Of a DNA stretch of 64,000 nt, positions 1-10,840 are shown in pieces (positions within the stretch are counted from its first letter, which is position 1; every line of letters starts with the position of its first letter). The DNA comes from Bubalus kerabau. Taxonomy: Eukaryota; Chordata; Mammalia; Artiodactyla; Bovidae. The DNA is taken from NCBI RefSeq assembly GCF_029407905.1, contig NC_073630.1:44665001-44729000 (forward strand), given 5' to 3'. The notes beneath the pieces were generated by a model. It was not told where the DNA came from and made no database searches. It saw nothing but the letters and a program-made list of their open reading frames with translations. The position numbers and the translations under genes were made by a program.

Positions 1-4
1 GAAC

Positions 5-55
5 TATGGGTTCAATAATTGAAAATATGGGTTGAAAATATGGGTTCAATAATTG
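5..55. repeat. Short imperfect tandem/direct duplication
   Basis: A 17-base word (tatgggttcaataattg) occurs at 5-21 and 39-55, and the 13-base word gaaaatatgggtt repeats head to tail at 21-33 and 34-46. This is local slippage-type duplication in AT-rich DNA with no evident function. Confidence 0.8.
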
Positions 56-65
56 TTATTTGAGG

Positions 66-190
66 TTATGATCATTACTTATTGAGTACTACTGAAGAGC
101 CAGGTACTGGGCTAGAGTGTGAGGCTATAAAGATGAAGAATTCACACTTCTCTTGAGACCCTCACAAATTATGTTGTGAAGCAAAAAAGA
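66..190 (-). repeat. Old L2 LINE 3'-end fragment
   Basis: The order 'attgagtact...gagccaggtactgggct...aaagatgaagaa' is the reverse complement of the L2 3' end (the part that reads 'tgcctggcacatagtaggtgctcaataaat' in sense). It is heavily diverged, so subfamily and edges are uncertain. Confidence 0.5.
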
Positions 191-323
191 GGGGGCATAC
201 GTGAAAGCACATGGAAAAATAGGAAACTCAACATAAATGAAAAAATTATTTGTCAATATAAGTGATTACCAATGCCCTCAGGAATAACTTAATGCCCAAA
301 TGTGGGTCATCAGCTCACTTATG

Positions 324-450
324 GTAGCCTGGATGGGAGGGGAGTTTGGGGGAGAACAGATACATGGCTGAGTCCTTTTGTTGTTCACCTGAAATTACCA
401 TAACAATTGTTAATCAGCTATACTCCAGTATAAAATAAAAAGATTTTACA
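324..450 (+). repeat. L1 LINE 3' end
   Basis: The block containing 'cctggatgggaggggagttt', 'atggctgagtcc' and 'taaaataaaaag' matches the 3'-terminal region of artiodactyl L1 and ends in an A-rich tail. Only the 3' tip is present, so it is a 5'-truncated copy. A longer relative lies at 34,590-34,905. Confidence 0.7.
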
Positions 451-2369
451 AATGTTATGGCTTTTGTGTTAAAAAAACATACTGCCAATAGTTTAATCTT
501 AAATACATTGAGCTCTTGCTCATTAATTCAATAGTGCATTCAATTCATGCACTTAGCAAACATTTACAAGTGTCCACTCTATTCTGGGCGCTCACTTTCT
601 GGCCTTTATGTTTTTATAGCAGCCTCATGTTTTTCTTTTGGAGCACATAGTCACATATTTCTTCCCTTTTAATGGCAGTTTACTCCTTATTTCATGTTTG
701 ACCTTCTGGGGAGGGTTTATGAGGCATTCTGAGCAGAATGGTCTGTCGGTAACTTACAAATACTTTTCAAAAGATTAAGCTTCCCAAAGTCATCAAAGCA
801 CCAGTTCTAACTGAAGAGGCTGCCATGAAAATGAATATAGGACATGGTTTTGGCTAGGCTTGGGAAAACAACCACTTGAGAGCCTAGATTTTGATAAATA
901 ATGACATCAAGATCTATTGGAATTGCTCTCAAATATTTCATACACATGGTAAGACCCATCATCCATTGAAATTGGTTTGATTTACAGCTCAAGATAACAG
1001 AGTTTCTCATGTTTAAATGCTAAAACACCTTATTTAAAATTTTAATTCACTACTAATCAATTTTCTTAATGCGCCACTAAAGAAAATTTCTTCCCAATTT
1101 CAACAAGTGTGAGTAACACAACCATATTATCTTTCCAACTTACTGACTGTACAATATTGTGAAAGTTAAAGTATAATGGAAAGGTTTAATGTTACCACTG
1201 AAATGAGAAATTATATGTTTGTATTATTTGTAAAATCTCTATAATTCAAAATTTTAATTTTTTTAAAAAGTAAATGCAAACATCAAATGAGTTAAAGTAG
1301 ATTTTATAATTTACTGTTTTAAAATAATATTAAAATGTAAATATAGATGAGATCTTTTTAGCATGACCCTGGAATAATAATAATAGTATATTTCAATATT
1401 TGTGACTTTCAGCATTTAGAAAGTCCCTACTTGCCAAGGTGCTTAAGAATACGGAAGGAAAATAGTATAATTTAGGAAAAATACATTAAAAGTTAATAAT
1501 TAAAAATCTTTTCACTTTTATAGGATCTATAGGTTAGAAGAACCCTATTCTTGGCTTCATTTATTGTTTCTGTGGGTTGCTTATAGGATAAACTATAATG
1601 AAGGGGAACATCCAAGAATTCATTTTATTGTGGACAACTCTAATGGTCCCAAGATTTTTCCTTCTGCTGAGCAGAAACTTATCTGTAGCTTCCATTCATT
1701 AAATTTTAGTCTTCATTTTGATGCTAAAGGAAAGAATCCTATTTTCCTTGTGCTTCTTAGTCCTTTAGCCACTGGAAGGCAGATACTTAGTCCCACTTTT
1801 CTCCTTTTCAGCATAAACACTCAATTTCATCAACTTTTCTTTGTTAAACATGGTTGTGACTCATTATCTATGTGCATCTCCTCTGAACATGGCCTAGTTT
1901 GATTTTTCTCAAAATTTTTTCATAATATGGCTCATCAGTATAATTTATCAAGCTTTATTTCCTATAGTTTTCATTATGAAAGAGGGGGCTTTGGTTGTTG
2001 TTCAGGTAAAGAGAAACATTTTTAATGTTAAATTTATTAAATGTTAATATTTTATATTAAAATATAAATTATTTGTTAAAATATTTAAAATGTGATAGTA
2101 TATATACAGGAAGTTCTCTGGCTGTTCTAACAGGCTCTCATCTTCACCCTATCCTGTCACCATCCTTCATGTAAATGATGCTAAGAATTGAATACATTGC
2201 TCTGAATGTAATTTGATCAGCAAAGAACTGAGCAGAACTGACAGCTACTTCCTTCTGTACCCAACTTCTCTCCATAGCCTCTGGCACAATTCCTGTCCAT
2301 GTCACAGTTATCTCTCTGGACAACCTGCACAAGCTCTTGTCTGGTCATCTCTTCCGCTCATGGTGGCGG
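451..2369. other. AT-rich stretch without recognised genes
   Basis: I see no exon, splice pattern or young repeat here. A possible L2 scrap (reverse strand) lies at about 545-600. The 112-residue open frame at 1,564-1,902 has no recognisable domain and is likely chance. Confidence 0.5.
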
Positions 2370-2588
2370 TGGTGGTTTAGTCGATAAGTCATGTCAGATC
2401 CTTGTGACTCCATGGACTATAGCTCCCCAGTCTCCTCTGTCTATGGGATTTCCCAGGCAAGAATACTGGAGAGGGTTGCCATTTCCTATTCCAGGGGATC
2501 TTCCCAGCCCAGGAATCGAAGTCACATCTCTTGCATCTCCTGCATTGGCAGGAGGGTTCTTTAGCACTAGTGCCACCTGGGAAGCCCC
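2370..2588 (-). repeat. Bov-tA-type SINE
   Basis: Reverse-strand tRNA-derived SINE: the BovA body starts near 'ggtttagtcgataagtc' and the tRNA-like head ends at 'gccacctgggaagcccc'. It is flanked by the imperfect 11-base duplication cttccgctcat (2,351-2,361) / cttcccttcat (2,589-2,599). Confidence 0.92.
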
Positions 2589-2679
2589 CTTCCCTTCATA
2601 CATGCCTACAATTTGCTCCCCGCTAGGTAGCCAAAGGACTCTTTTGAAAGCATAAAATAGATAAAGTCATCATCTGTTT

Positions 2680-3102
2680 GAAACACTCAAGAGACTTTCC
2701 ATTTTAGTAGAATGAAATCTAACTCCTTGCTCTCTGTTGTCTACATAATCTCACCTAGCTCAGTCTCTGTCCACCATTTTCAGTGCTCTGGTCTAGTTAT
2801 ATTTTCCTCATGTCTCGATTAGGCCAAGCTGATTCTACCTCAGGGCATTTGCACTGCCTGTTCTCACATGGAATCTCTTTCACCACAAATTTGGATTGTT
2901 GCCTCCTTGCCATTCAGGTCTTAGTTTACATGTGCCCTCCTCAGGAGGCTTTCCTTGGCCACTGAACACAGAATAGCTTCCCTCATTACTTTCTATCATG
3001 TCACCCTATGTTAATGCTATAAATCTTGCCACCATTCACATATTATTATTTGTTTGTTTACTGTCTATTTCTCTATGAATAAGACCCATGATAGCAGGAA
3101 TC
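2680..3102 (+). repeat. L2 LINE 3' region, first part
   Basis: L2 landmarks appear in order: 'cagggcatttgcactgcctgttc', 'ccattcaggtcttag', 'ggaggctttccttggccac' and 'attatttgtttgtttactgtc'. It is interrupted by a Bov-tA SINE and continues at 3,345. Confidence 0.8.
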
Positions 3103-3344
3103 CTAGCTTCCCAGGTGGCAGTAGTGGTAAAAAGCCCGCCTGGCAATGCAGGAGACCCAAGAGACATGGGTTCAATCCCTGTGTCGGGAAGATCCCCTGA
3201 AGAAGGAAATGCCAACCCACTTCAGTATTCTTTCCTGGAGAATGGATAAGGCTCCATGCACAGAGGAGCCTGGTGGGCTACAGCCCATGGAGTCACAAAG
3301 AGTCAGACACAACTGAAGTGACTTAGCACACATATATAGCAAAC
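3103..3344 (+). repeat. Bov-tA SINE inserted in L2
   Basis: Complete forward SINE with tRNA-like head ('cttcccaggtggcag'), BovA body and end 'gaagtgacttagcacac'. It is bounded by a perfect 10-base target-site duplication, agcaggaatc, at 3,093-3,102 and 3,345-3,354, which places the insertion inside the older L2. Confidence 0.96.
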
Positions 3345-3415
3345 AGCAGGAATCTTAATCATTTTATTCCCAGCAATTCTTGGTACATAAGTATTGTTGA
3401 AGGGATTCATGTATG
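3345..3415 (+). repeat. L2 LINE 3' end, second part
   Basis: Continuation of the L2 copy across the SINE: 'agcaggaatc...ttattcccagcaattcttggtacataag...attgttgaa' corresponds to the terminal region of L2. Confidence 0.7.
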
Positions 3416-3454
3416 ACTAAAGGATAGCAGATTTATGGCTGTGGATAAATCAAG

Positions 3455-3690
3455 TGTTTAAGTTCTAAGAGTCTGAGCCTGGGTTTGCATTGCTGATCCA
3501 CACTTATTAGAGGTGAGACACGGAATAAACAACTTAACATTTCTGTGTCTGAAGTTATATATCCAAAAAATTGAAGATAAAAATGCTATTTTCCTCTTAA
3601 GTTTATTGCAAGGATTAAATAAACTGACTTTGTGTGAAATGCATATATAACTACTATATATATTTAATAATTAATAGTAATACAGCCTAA
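3455..3690 (+). repeat. MIR SINE
   Basis: MIR order is visible: 'gagtctgagcctgggtttg', 'aacaacttaacatttctgtg' and 'attgcaaggattaaataa'. It is old and diverged. Confidence 0.65.
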
Positions 3691-3762
3691 TTTTTAGTGT
3701 TTGACAGCTATGTTGCTGTTCATGTTATATTTGAAATATAATATAAAATTCTATGAGTCTTT

Positions 3763-3962
3763 TTGGTGTTGTTGTTGTTCAGTCACTCAGTCATGTCTGA
3801 CTCTTTGAGACCCCATGGACTGTAGCCCACTAGGCTCCTCTGTTCATGGGATTTCCTAGATTGCCATTTCCTCCTCCAGGGTATCTTCCCAACCCAGGGA
3901 TCAAAATTGTGTCTCCTGCATTGGCAGGAATATTCTTTACCACTGAGCCACCAGGGAAGCCC
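3763..3962 (-). repeat. Bov-tA SINE with internal deletion
   Basis: Reverse-strand SINE from 'gttgttcagtcactcagtc' to 'gccaccagggaagcccc'. About 20 bases normally present between 'gggatttc' and 'ttgccatttcc' (the 'caggcaagaatactggagtg' block) are missing near 3,856. Confidence 0.93.
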
Positions 3963-4041
3963 CCCTTTTTCTGTGTACTGCTGTGTAATATCATCTCTAC
4001 CTTTCTGGGATCATGCTGTTGCCTTTTGGGGGCCAATATGC

Positions 4042-4330
4042 GAGATCGGCCCTGGGTGTTCTTTGGAAGGAATGATGCTAAAGCTGAAACTCCAGTACTT
4101 TGGCCACCTCATGCAAAGAGTTGACTTATTGGAAAAGACTCTGATGGTGGGAGGGATTGGGGCCAGGAGGAAAAGGGGACGACAGAGGATGAGATAGCTG
4201 GATGGTATCACCGACTTGATGGACGTGAGTTTGAGTGAACTCCGGGAGCTGGTGATGGACAGGGAGGCCTGGCGTGCTGCAATTCATGGGGTCGCAAAGA
4301 GTTAGACACGACTGAGCGACTGAACCGATA
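4042..4330 (+). repeat. BovB LINE 3' end, 5'-truncated
   Basis: Sense-strand end of BovB, an RTE-type LINE: 'aatgatgctaaagctgaaac', 'gagatagctggatggtatc', 'ggtgatggacagggaggcc' and the terminal 'cacgactgagcgactgaac'. Only the last ~290 bases are present, covering the extreme C-terminal coding end and tail; no open frame is preserved. Confidence 0.93.
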
Positions 4331-4385
4331 GGATTTTATATGATTGGCTTTATTTTGTCTTTTTATGTTATATGAACCTGTTGAA

Positions 4386-4498
4386 TGGAGAAGGAAATAG
4401 CAACCTACTCCAGTATTCTTGCCTGGAAAATTCTGTGGACAAAGGAGCCTGTGGGATTCTGGTCTATGAGGATGCAAGGAGTTGGATATGACTGAAAA
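4386..4498 (+). repeat. BovA monomer SINE fragment
   Basis: Half-length BovA unit ('ggagaaggaaatagcaacc' to 'gttggatatgactgaaa') without the tRNA head. An 8-base duplication, ctgttgaa, flanks it at 4,378-4,385 and 4,499-4,506, so this looks like an independent short insertion. Confidence 0.88.
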
Positions 4499-4506
4499 CT
4501 GTTGAA

Positions 4507-4812
4507 AATGCTGACTTCAATTTTGTTATTCATTAAATGTCATTTTGGATATTTGGAACCAGGGCCTTCATCTAAAATCCAAGATACTCAATACCCTTTT
4601 GCAGTTTTCTTTCTCTTATCCCTAGCAGAGCCCTGTGAATGCCTCACCTGGGTCTGCAAAGTATGTACCATGTTGGAGGAAGGACAAGGGCTACAAGGAA
4701 TTGGGCCAGAAGCAGACAAATGAAGCAATAAGGACACCTCAGCTGGCAAGGATCAGGCTTATGGGAAAGAGATGTGGAAAAATGAAACAGAGTTACTTAG
4801 CAACTTTTTTTT
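4507..4812. other. Unassigned stretch
   Basis: No gene or repeat family recognised. Overlapping 60-73-residue open frames lack any domain signature. Confidence 0.4.
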
Positions 4813-4814
4813 TT

Positions 4815-5590
4815 TAATGTCTCATTTTGAAATATTTGTAAATTCATAGGAAGTTGCAAAGATAATGCAAAGAGTATCCTCCCCCAGTTTTCCTCTTGAT
4901 AAGGACTTTCACAGAGCACATTTGTTTAACTTTGATGAAGTTTATTTGCTGGTTATTTTTCTTTTTATGGATCATATCTAAGAACTTGTAGGTTTTAAAG
5001 ATTTTCTCCAATGCTGACTCCTAAGAGTTTCATGTTTTACTTTTAAATCTATAGTCTATTTTAAATTAATTTTTTAAGATGTGAAGTTTATGCTGAGGTT
5101 CTTTCTCCTTGCCATTTTTTTTTTGCTTTTGCTTATTGTTGTGTGATTTCTCCAATATATTTGAAGAGATGATTCTTTCTCTATAAAAATTGCTTTTGCC
5201 CTTTTGTGAAAAATCACTTGAGTATAGGTCTATTTTGGGGTTCTTTATTCTGTTACATTGATTTGTGTGTCTATCTTTCTGCCTGTACCACAGATTCTTG
5301 ATTACTGCTACTATAAATCTTGATGTCAGGTAGAAAGATTGCAGCTACTTTACTCTTCTTTTGCAAAATGATCTTAGCCATTGTAGTTTCTTTAGTTTCC
5401 TATATAAACTTTAGAATGATCTTGCCTATGTGTACAAATATCTTGCTAGTATTTTAATAGAAATTGTGTTAAGCCTATATCAATTTGGAAAGAACTGACA
5501 TTTTTGCTATGTTGAGTCCTGCCAGTTTACATGTTTCTCCATTTGTTTAGATCTTAGTTTCTTTTATCAGCATTTTTTTAGTTGTAGAGC
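4815..5590 (-). repeat. L1 LINE, ORF2 3'-part, antisense
   Basis: Antisense L1 landmarks occur in order: 'gctcttattgttg'-like core at 5,130 ('cttattgttgtgtgatttc'), 'ttctgttacattgatttgtg', 'tcttgattactgctactat', 'atcaatttggaaagaactg' and 'ctccatttgtttagatctta'. Divergence is high and frames are broken, so this is an old mammalian L1. Confidence 0.75.
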
Positions 5591-6040
5591 CAAGTGGCAC
5601 AGGGTGCCCAGGTTCCCTGTGTTATCTCCACTGTTCCTGTTCGAGTTGGGGATTTCTGCTGGGCCTTCTGTAACATCACCCTGGTGTGTTGGGGTGACTT
5701 GTTATAGCCAGGTTAGTAGAAATCTAGACTGTCCACTAGTCTTTTGCTGTCAGGACTGGGAATAGGGTCATAGTGGTTTTGGTGATGTTTGGCTGGAGTA
5801 GAACTATTATCTGAAATTCTGTTTTGCTTGGGTGCCCTGTCCTGGTCCTTTGGATAAAGGGAGCAAGCTTTGCTTTGGGATTCTTTTGTCTGCACCTATT
5901 GGTGGTTCCAAGTTGCTGGGTTCCTCACTTACCTGTGGTCCTGGGTTGCTTTCTACTCTACATCTATTAGAACATCTTACTTTTGTTTTATAGATATATA
6001 AAATCTTCCAGAGTTTTTAGCTATACCTAGCAGGAGGAAT
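5591..6040. repeat. Unclassified old interspersed repeat (L1-adjacent)
   Basis: The text resembles a mid-repetitive mammalian sequence ('cctttggataaagggagcaa', 'tcttttgtctgcacctattg', 'agcaggagga') that I associate with old L1-linked material but cannot name. It continues after the Bov-A2 insertion at about 6,323-6,400. Confidence 0.4.
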
Positions 6041-6322
6041 CGGAGAAGGCAATGGCAACCCACTCCAGTACTCTTGCCTGGAAAATCCCATGGATGGAGG
6101 AGCCTGGTGGGCTGCAGTCCATGGGGTCGCTAAGAGTTGGATATGACTGAGCGACTTCACTTTCACTTTTCACTTTCATGCATTGGAGAAGGAAATGGCA
6201 ACCCACTCCAGTGTTCTTGCCTGGAGAATCCCAGGGATGGGGGAGCCTGGTGGGCTGCTGTTTATGGGGTCGCACAGAGTCGGACACGACTGAAGCGACT
6301 TAGTGGCAGCAGCAGCAGCAGC
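6041..6322 (+). repeat. Bov-A2 dimeric SINE
   Basis: Two BovA units joined by the linker 'cactttcacttttcacttt', ending in an (AGC)n tail at about 6,307-6,326. A perfect 12-base target-site duplication, agcaggaggaat, lies at 6,029-6,040 and 6,323-6,334. The right copy overlaps the AGC tail, so the exact 3' limit is ambiguous by a few bases. Confidence 0.96.
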
Positions 6323-6334
6323 AGCAGGAGGAAT

Positions 6335-6839
6335 AGGGGAAAGTACAGGTAATCCATCTCTTTGGAAACAGAACTTAGAAATTATAGAACAAATATTACC
6401 TCTCTGCAATATGTGCTTCTGTTCTCTGCTTTACTAGGTTATTAGAAAAGGCTGGTATTAACCCCACTGCGCTTCTGAGGACATGGGACAAAAAAATACC
6501 CTATCCAGTTGCATCTTGTCAGTTTGTGTGTGTCCTTAAAATGTGCACAGTTTTAAAGACTGAACTTTCTTCATGTGAATACAATAGTCATGGTTATTAA
6601 AAATCATGGAAATGCTTGGGTTATACTGAATCCAGGTAGAAGTTAGAAAATATGCTAAGTTTGGTTTTACTGACCATATAGCAATATTGCATGAAAATAT
6701 GCCAGTTGGAGTCATGTTCCTGAGTTCTGACAGAATATTTAAGAGCCCTGGTTCTCCTAATGTCTTGCTATTTTTCTTAGGACTATGGCACTTGATTTTT
6801 CTGGATGTTAGTTTACAAACCTGCTCATGAGAGAGGTGA
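6335..6839. other. Unassigned stretch
   Basis: The first ~70 bases appear to continue the unclassified old repeat interrupted by Bov-A2; the rest shows no gene and no recognised repeat. Confidence 0.4.
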
Positions 6840-6964
6840 TATATATATGTGTGTGTGTGTGTTTGTATGTGTATGTATATACTTGTGGCTGATGGGTGTG
6901 TTGTAAAGCAAAAACCAACACAATATTGTAAAGCCATTATCCTCTCCAATTAAAAATTTAAAAA
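6840..6964 (+). repeat. L1 3' end, first of a tandem pair
   Basis: After a short TA/TG run (6,840-6,862), 'gtggctgatgggtgtgttg' and 'caacacaatattgtaaagcc' followed by 'aattaaaaatttaaaaa' match the ruminant L1 3' terminus. Confidence 0.7.
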
Positions 6965-7080
6965 GGAGGGAACACGTGTACGCCCGTGGCAGATTCATGT
7001 TGATGTGTGGCAGAACCAATACAATATTGTAAAGTAATTAGCCTCCAATTAAAATAAATAAATTTAAATTTTTTTAAAAA
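6965..7080 (+). repeat. L1 3' end, second of a tandem pair
   Basis: A second 3' terminus follows directly: 'ggagggaacacgtgtacgcc', 'gcagattcatgttgatgtg', 'caatacaatattgtaaagta' and 'aattaaaataaataaattt'. Both copies are severely 5'-truncated and in the same orientation. Confidence 0.75.
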
Positions 7081-7081
7081 G

Positions 7082-7225
7082 TGCTGATAACACCTTCTTT
7101 GCTTATTTCTCAAGGTTATTGTAAAGATCTAACAAGATAACATATATGCAAATATTTTATAAATTTTTAAGCTATTTATAAATATAAAATGTTATTTTCA
7201 TTTTCATCATTATTACTCAAATGGC
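7082..7225 (+). repeat. MIR SINE 3' part
   Basis: 'ctcaaggttattgtaaag', 'aacaagataacatatatgca' and a final 'catcattatta' follow the MIR 3' half. It is AT-shifted and old. Confidence 0.5.
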
Positions 7226-7574
7226 TGTAAATATTCTCCTTATCCAGCAGAATGGAAAGCAATAAAAAGTATGCTTTAGGAAGGAAATATGAGCAATCAC
7301 AAGTACAGGCAATGTACATATAATATATTCAATAAATTTGAGTTTATTTTGTAAGAATATGATATATACACAAAGATATAAAGAATTACATGTAATTATA
7401 TAAAACAATGAAATTAGTTATGAGATTAATTTTCCTGGAAATATAAAAATTAGATTTGTTGGCCAATGGAGTTTAAAGACACACCATGAAGAAGGAAAAT
7501 TGTTCACTTTAATCCCCATTTCATTCCAACATAAGACATCTATTCCTATGAGGCCAATCTCTTTAAATATACAC
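7226..7574. other. AT-rich stretch, nothing recognised
   Basis: No gene, RNA or repeat family could be supported. Confidence 0.4.
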
Positions 7575-7925
7575 TGTGCTTCCCACTCCATTATTCCCCT
7601 TCATTCCCTCCTACCCATTCTTCAGGATGCTACTAATACCCTCACCTCCTTCATGAACTTTCTCTGACAATTCCAGCCCACACTACTCATCCTTTTCTGA
7701 AATCTTATTGCTCTTATAGCCAGTATCACAAATTTAGGCATTTAATTATATATTGTCTTGCATTATTTTCTAATTGTGTCATGAGTATTTTTCTCCTATG
7801 CTAGCTTGTAACTTCTCAGCAAAGGACTAAGTCTCATATATTTCTGTTTCTCCTTCAGCATTTAGAAAATACAGCATATAACAGGTGCTCAAGGAATAAT
7901 CGTTAATTGAGTAAATGACTTTTAT
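7575..7925 (+). repeat. L2 LINE 3' end
   Basis: L2 landmarks: 'cacctccttcatgaactttc', 'ctagcttgtaacttctcagc', 'aggtgctcaaggaataatcg' and 'ttaattgagtaaatg'. Confidence 0.65.
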
Positions 7926-8609
7926 AGGCACATTATAAATCTTTAGCTCTACCATATTAAAGAAATACAGAGAACAAGACCACCGATGCCCTATTATGAC
8001 CCCAAATGATGAAGTCATTCAATATATCTGGACTCTGACAGCTACTGAGATATCTTGCTGATAGAGTAAACAGTACTGGTGAATTAAAGGGCCATCCAAA
8101 ATAGGTCCCATATATTTGAACTTGAGAGAGTTATCACAATCTACTGAATAGACTAGTTTAAGAAAAATATTTGAATTCTATCCCACCATTTACTTATGTT
8201 AGCATCAACCTTTCAATATCTATTGCCTCAAAGTAAATCAAGAAGACCAGAAGGGTTAATTTGTAATGGAGTGTTATCCTGTTTCACACATGGATTGAAT
8301 CCCTGGGAAATAAGACAAAAGAATTTTATTAGGAAGTTTCTGATTCTTGGAAAAATATGTAATGTTCTTTTATTTCATTTCAAGAAAAAAAATGCACATC
8401 TTTGAGGAAGTTACTACTGGGATCTTGGAAATCATTTAATCTAGCCTTCTCACTTATAGACCAGAAGCCCTGGAATTAACACAACAATATTTAATGTCAC
8501 AAGGTCCTTTTATCAGTTCATAAAACATTCAAAAAACATTGTTTTTTTACTATTTTTTTCTTTTATCTACTAGATTTTCAGTAAGCACCTCAAAGTCAAA
8601 AGTCATATA
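7926..8609. other. Unassigned AT-rich stretch
   Basis: No coding or repeat signature beyond a weak MIR-like 'catttaatctagccttctca' segment near 8,433. Confidence 0.4.
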
Positions 8610-8770
8610 TTTTGTAATCAGAGTGTTGTGTCTAAATTCCAGATTTCTTACTTAGTAGATATGTGACTCAAATTAAATGTAATGGCTTCAGTTTTCTCAT
8701 GGGTAAAATGGACAAAGCAATATTTAGTTTTCAGGATTCTTTCTGAGAATTCATTGTCTCCTTTAAGAAA
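8610..8770 (+). repeat. MIR SINE
   Basis: 'cagatttcttacttagtaga', 'tatgtgactcaaattaaatg', 'cagttttctcatgggtaaaa' and 'tctgagaattcattg' follow MIR order. Confidence 0.65.
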
Positions 8771-8832
8771 TGGGCTTAGCACTATTCAAGAAAACACATA
8801 AAAGTATAAAAAATAAGTAACTCTCTATATTG

Positions 8833-9065
8833 AGGCTTCCCAAGTGGCACTAGTGGTAAAGAATCCACCTGCCAAAGCAGGAGAAGCAAGAGACGAGGGT
8901 TCGAAATGTGAGCTCGATCCTGGAGTAGGGACGATCCCCTAGAGTAGGAAATGGTAACCCACTCCGTATTCTTGCCTGGAAAATTCCATGGATATAGGAG
9001 CCTGGTGGGCTACAGTCTTTGCAGTGGAGCTGCAAAGAGTTGGACACAACTGAGCACACACATAC
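8833..9065 (+). repeat. Bov-tA SINE with short internal insertion
   Basis: Forward SINE from 'ggcttcccaagtggcacta' to 'cacaactgagcacacac'. Around the tRNA B-box there is a partial repeat ('gggttcgaaatgtgagctcg', then 'atcctggagtaggga'), and a second extra stretch near 9,019-9,033, so the copy has small local duplications relative to its relatives here. Confidence 0.92.
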
Positions 9066-9257
9066 ACATATGAGAGCCATTCCTTTTTATTATAATATTA
9101 TAATAAACACTATTGTTTACCTCATCTTTAGAGGAGGGCACATATTATTGATTAAAATGTAAAAAATAATCAAATTTTAGAACTCGACTAAGATGTCTTA
9201 GTAGCATAGAAGAGGGAGCCTCATAAAACTCAATTATCAGAAAGTATACCTGAAGAC

Positions 9258-9400
9258 ACCCCTGGAAGAGGAAATGGCAACCCACTCCAGAATTCTTGCC
9301 TGGAGAATCCCATGGACGGAGGAGGCTGGTGGGATATAGTCCATAAGGTTGCAAAGAGTCAGACATGACTGAGCAGCCTAGCATGCATACACATACTTGG
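9258..9400 (+). repeat. BovA monomer/5'-truncated SINE
   Basis: BovA body only ('ggaagaggaaatggcaaccc' to 'catgactgagcagcctagc') with no tRNA head and no clear duplication at the edges. Confidence 0.88.
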
Positions 9401-10563
9401 AATAGATAATTCTTGTTATGAGTCTTAAAGTTTAAAAAAAAAGTCACTCTTGGGGACTCTGAAGACAAGGTGGTTGGGTATATTTAGATGTTAGATACAT
9501 TTATTAGGAGGGAATATGGTGGAGAGAAGAGTATGACATTAGAACGTCACTGAAAGTTATTTCAGTAAAATAATGATGCATGTTAGGAGATATAGGGCAG
9601 ATGGAATTCATATGAGAAAAGTTCGGCCTTTATGTCCTTATGGACTGAAATGAGTCAGTTACTGAGGATGAAGAGTCAAGGATGATTCTCAAATGTCTAG
9701 TCTTGGAAACTCAGTATATAGTGAAATGATGAGTTTATGTTGAGCCAGGATGAACTTGAGATGCATTATGGGGAGATGTTTCTTGCTACTTCTCATATGT
9801 CCTGCCAGGAAGAGAAAATTCCTCTAGTATGATACTTCTGACTTTCTCTCTTTTTACATATTCTGCTCTTGGGGAGGAATGATTTCTTTGATTGGAAAAC
9901 TGGGAAAAGACACATGGGCCAAGTTACTCCTCCATTATGAAGAAATCTGCCTCTGGATAGCATGATCTCTCCTGTTTTACTCCTTACTGTAGATTTGTAG
10001 GTTGTGTAGGAGCCTGACCTTTGGAGAACAAACTGCCTAGTCCAGATCAATCTGTGGTTCATATTAGCAGTCCCACTTACCCAAATTTGTAAGCTGTGTG
10101 TTTTAACCTAGTCATGGCTTGACTTTCATCTTTACTCCTTGTTTGTTAGATTTATTAGTGCTGAGGCAGGAAGGAAAAGTGTATCTTATTGAAGATTCTT
10201 TTGACACCACACAACAAAGCCATCTTCCTGAAACTTATCATGATTTTAAGTGCATATCTGACACCCTCTTGGGCATCTCAAACAACTGACTCATTTAAAT
10301 TTTTAAATGTTGAACCAATTATAAGCACACTATATGTTTTTATATTTCTCCAAAGTACATAATGAGTGCTTAATAGGTATCTATAGAGTTTACATATTTC
10401 ACATTAAGAGAGAAAGTAATTATCCTGACTGAAAAGATACTTTTAGAGAAACTTAAAGATATTAATTTATTGAATTAGTAGTTTGTGAATTTCCCCCTTT
10501 CAAATTTTGACAAACTAGATTGGCTTTCCGTTATTAGATCTTTCTCTCTCTTGTCAAGGAACT
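9401..10563. repeat. Mostly unassigned; possible old repeat at 9,600-9,785
   Basis: The segment 'gaaatgatgagtttatgttg...gaacttgagatgcattatgg' resembles a common mammalian repeat with the theme 'ttcagttttggacatgttga'; a second similar scrap is at 28,015-28,090. Family not named. The rest shows no gene. Confidence 0.35.
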
Positions 10564-10611
10564 TAAGCTCATGCTTTATGTGGTAGGTGGGATAATTGAC
10601 CTCTAAAGATT
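10564..10611. repeat. Left copy of a 48-base duplication flanking a SINE
   Basis: This 48-base segment matches 10,821-10,868 with five mismatches. Both copies run from 'taagctcatgct' to 'aaagatt'. The second half belongs to the start of the MLT1-like LTR found downstream. Confidence 0.9.
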
Positions 10612-10820
10612 GTGCTGCTGTGCTGTGCTGTCTCACTTCAGCTATCTCACCTCAGACTCTTTGTGAACCTAGGGACTGTAGCCTGCTAGGCTCCTTCCCG
10701 TCTGTGGGATTCTTCAGGCAAGGATACTGGAGTGGTTTGCCATTTCCTTCTCCAGGGGATCTACCAGACCCAGGGTTTGAACCCACATCTCTTATGTCTC
10801 TTGCATTGGCAGGCAGGTTC
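10612..10820 (-). repeat. Bov-tA SINE between long direct repeats
   Basis: Reverse-strand SINE from 'tgtgctgctgtgctgtgctg' to 'gcattggcaggcaggttc'; the outer ~25 bases of the tRNA head are absent. It splits the 5' edge of an old LTR and is flanked by the 48-base duplication rather than an ordinary 7-20-base one. Confidence 0.9.
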
Positions 10821-10840
10821 TAAGCTCATGCTGTATGTTG

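Noticed and set aside
1564..1902. 112-residue forward open frame
   Set aside because: No domain or plausible splice context; the translated text has the look of random AT-rich reading.
6536..6949. 137-residue reverse open frame with His/Thr-rich part
   Set aside because: The His/Thr part is a translated TG microsatellite and L1 tail.
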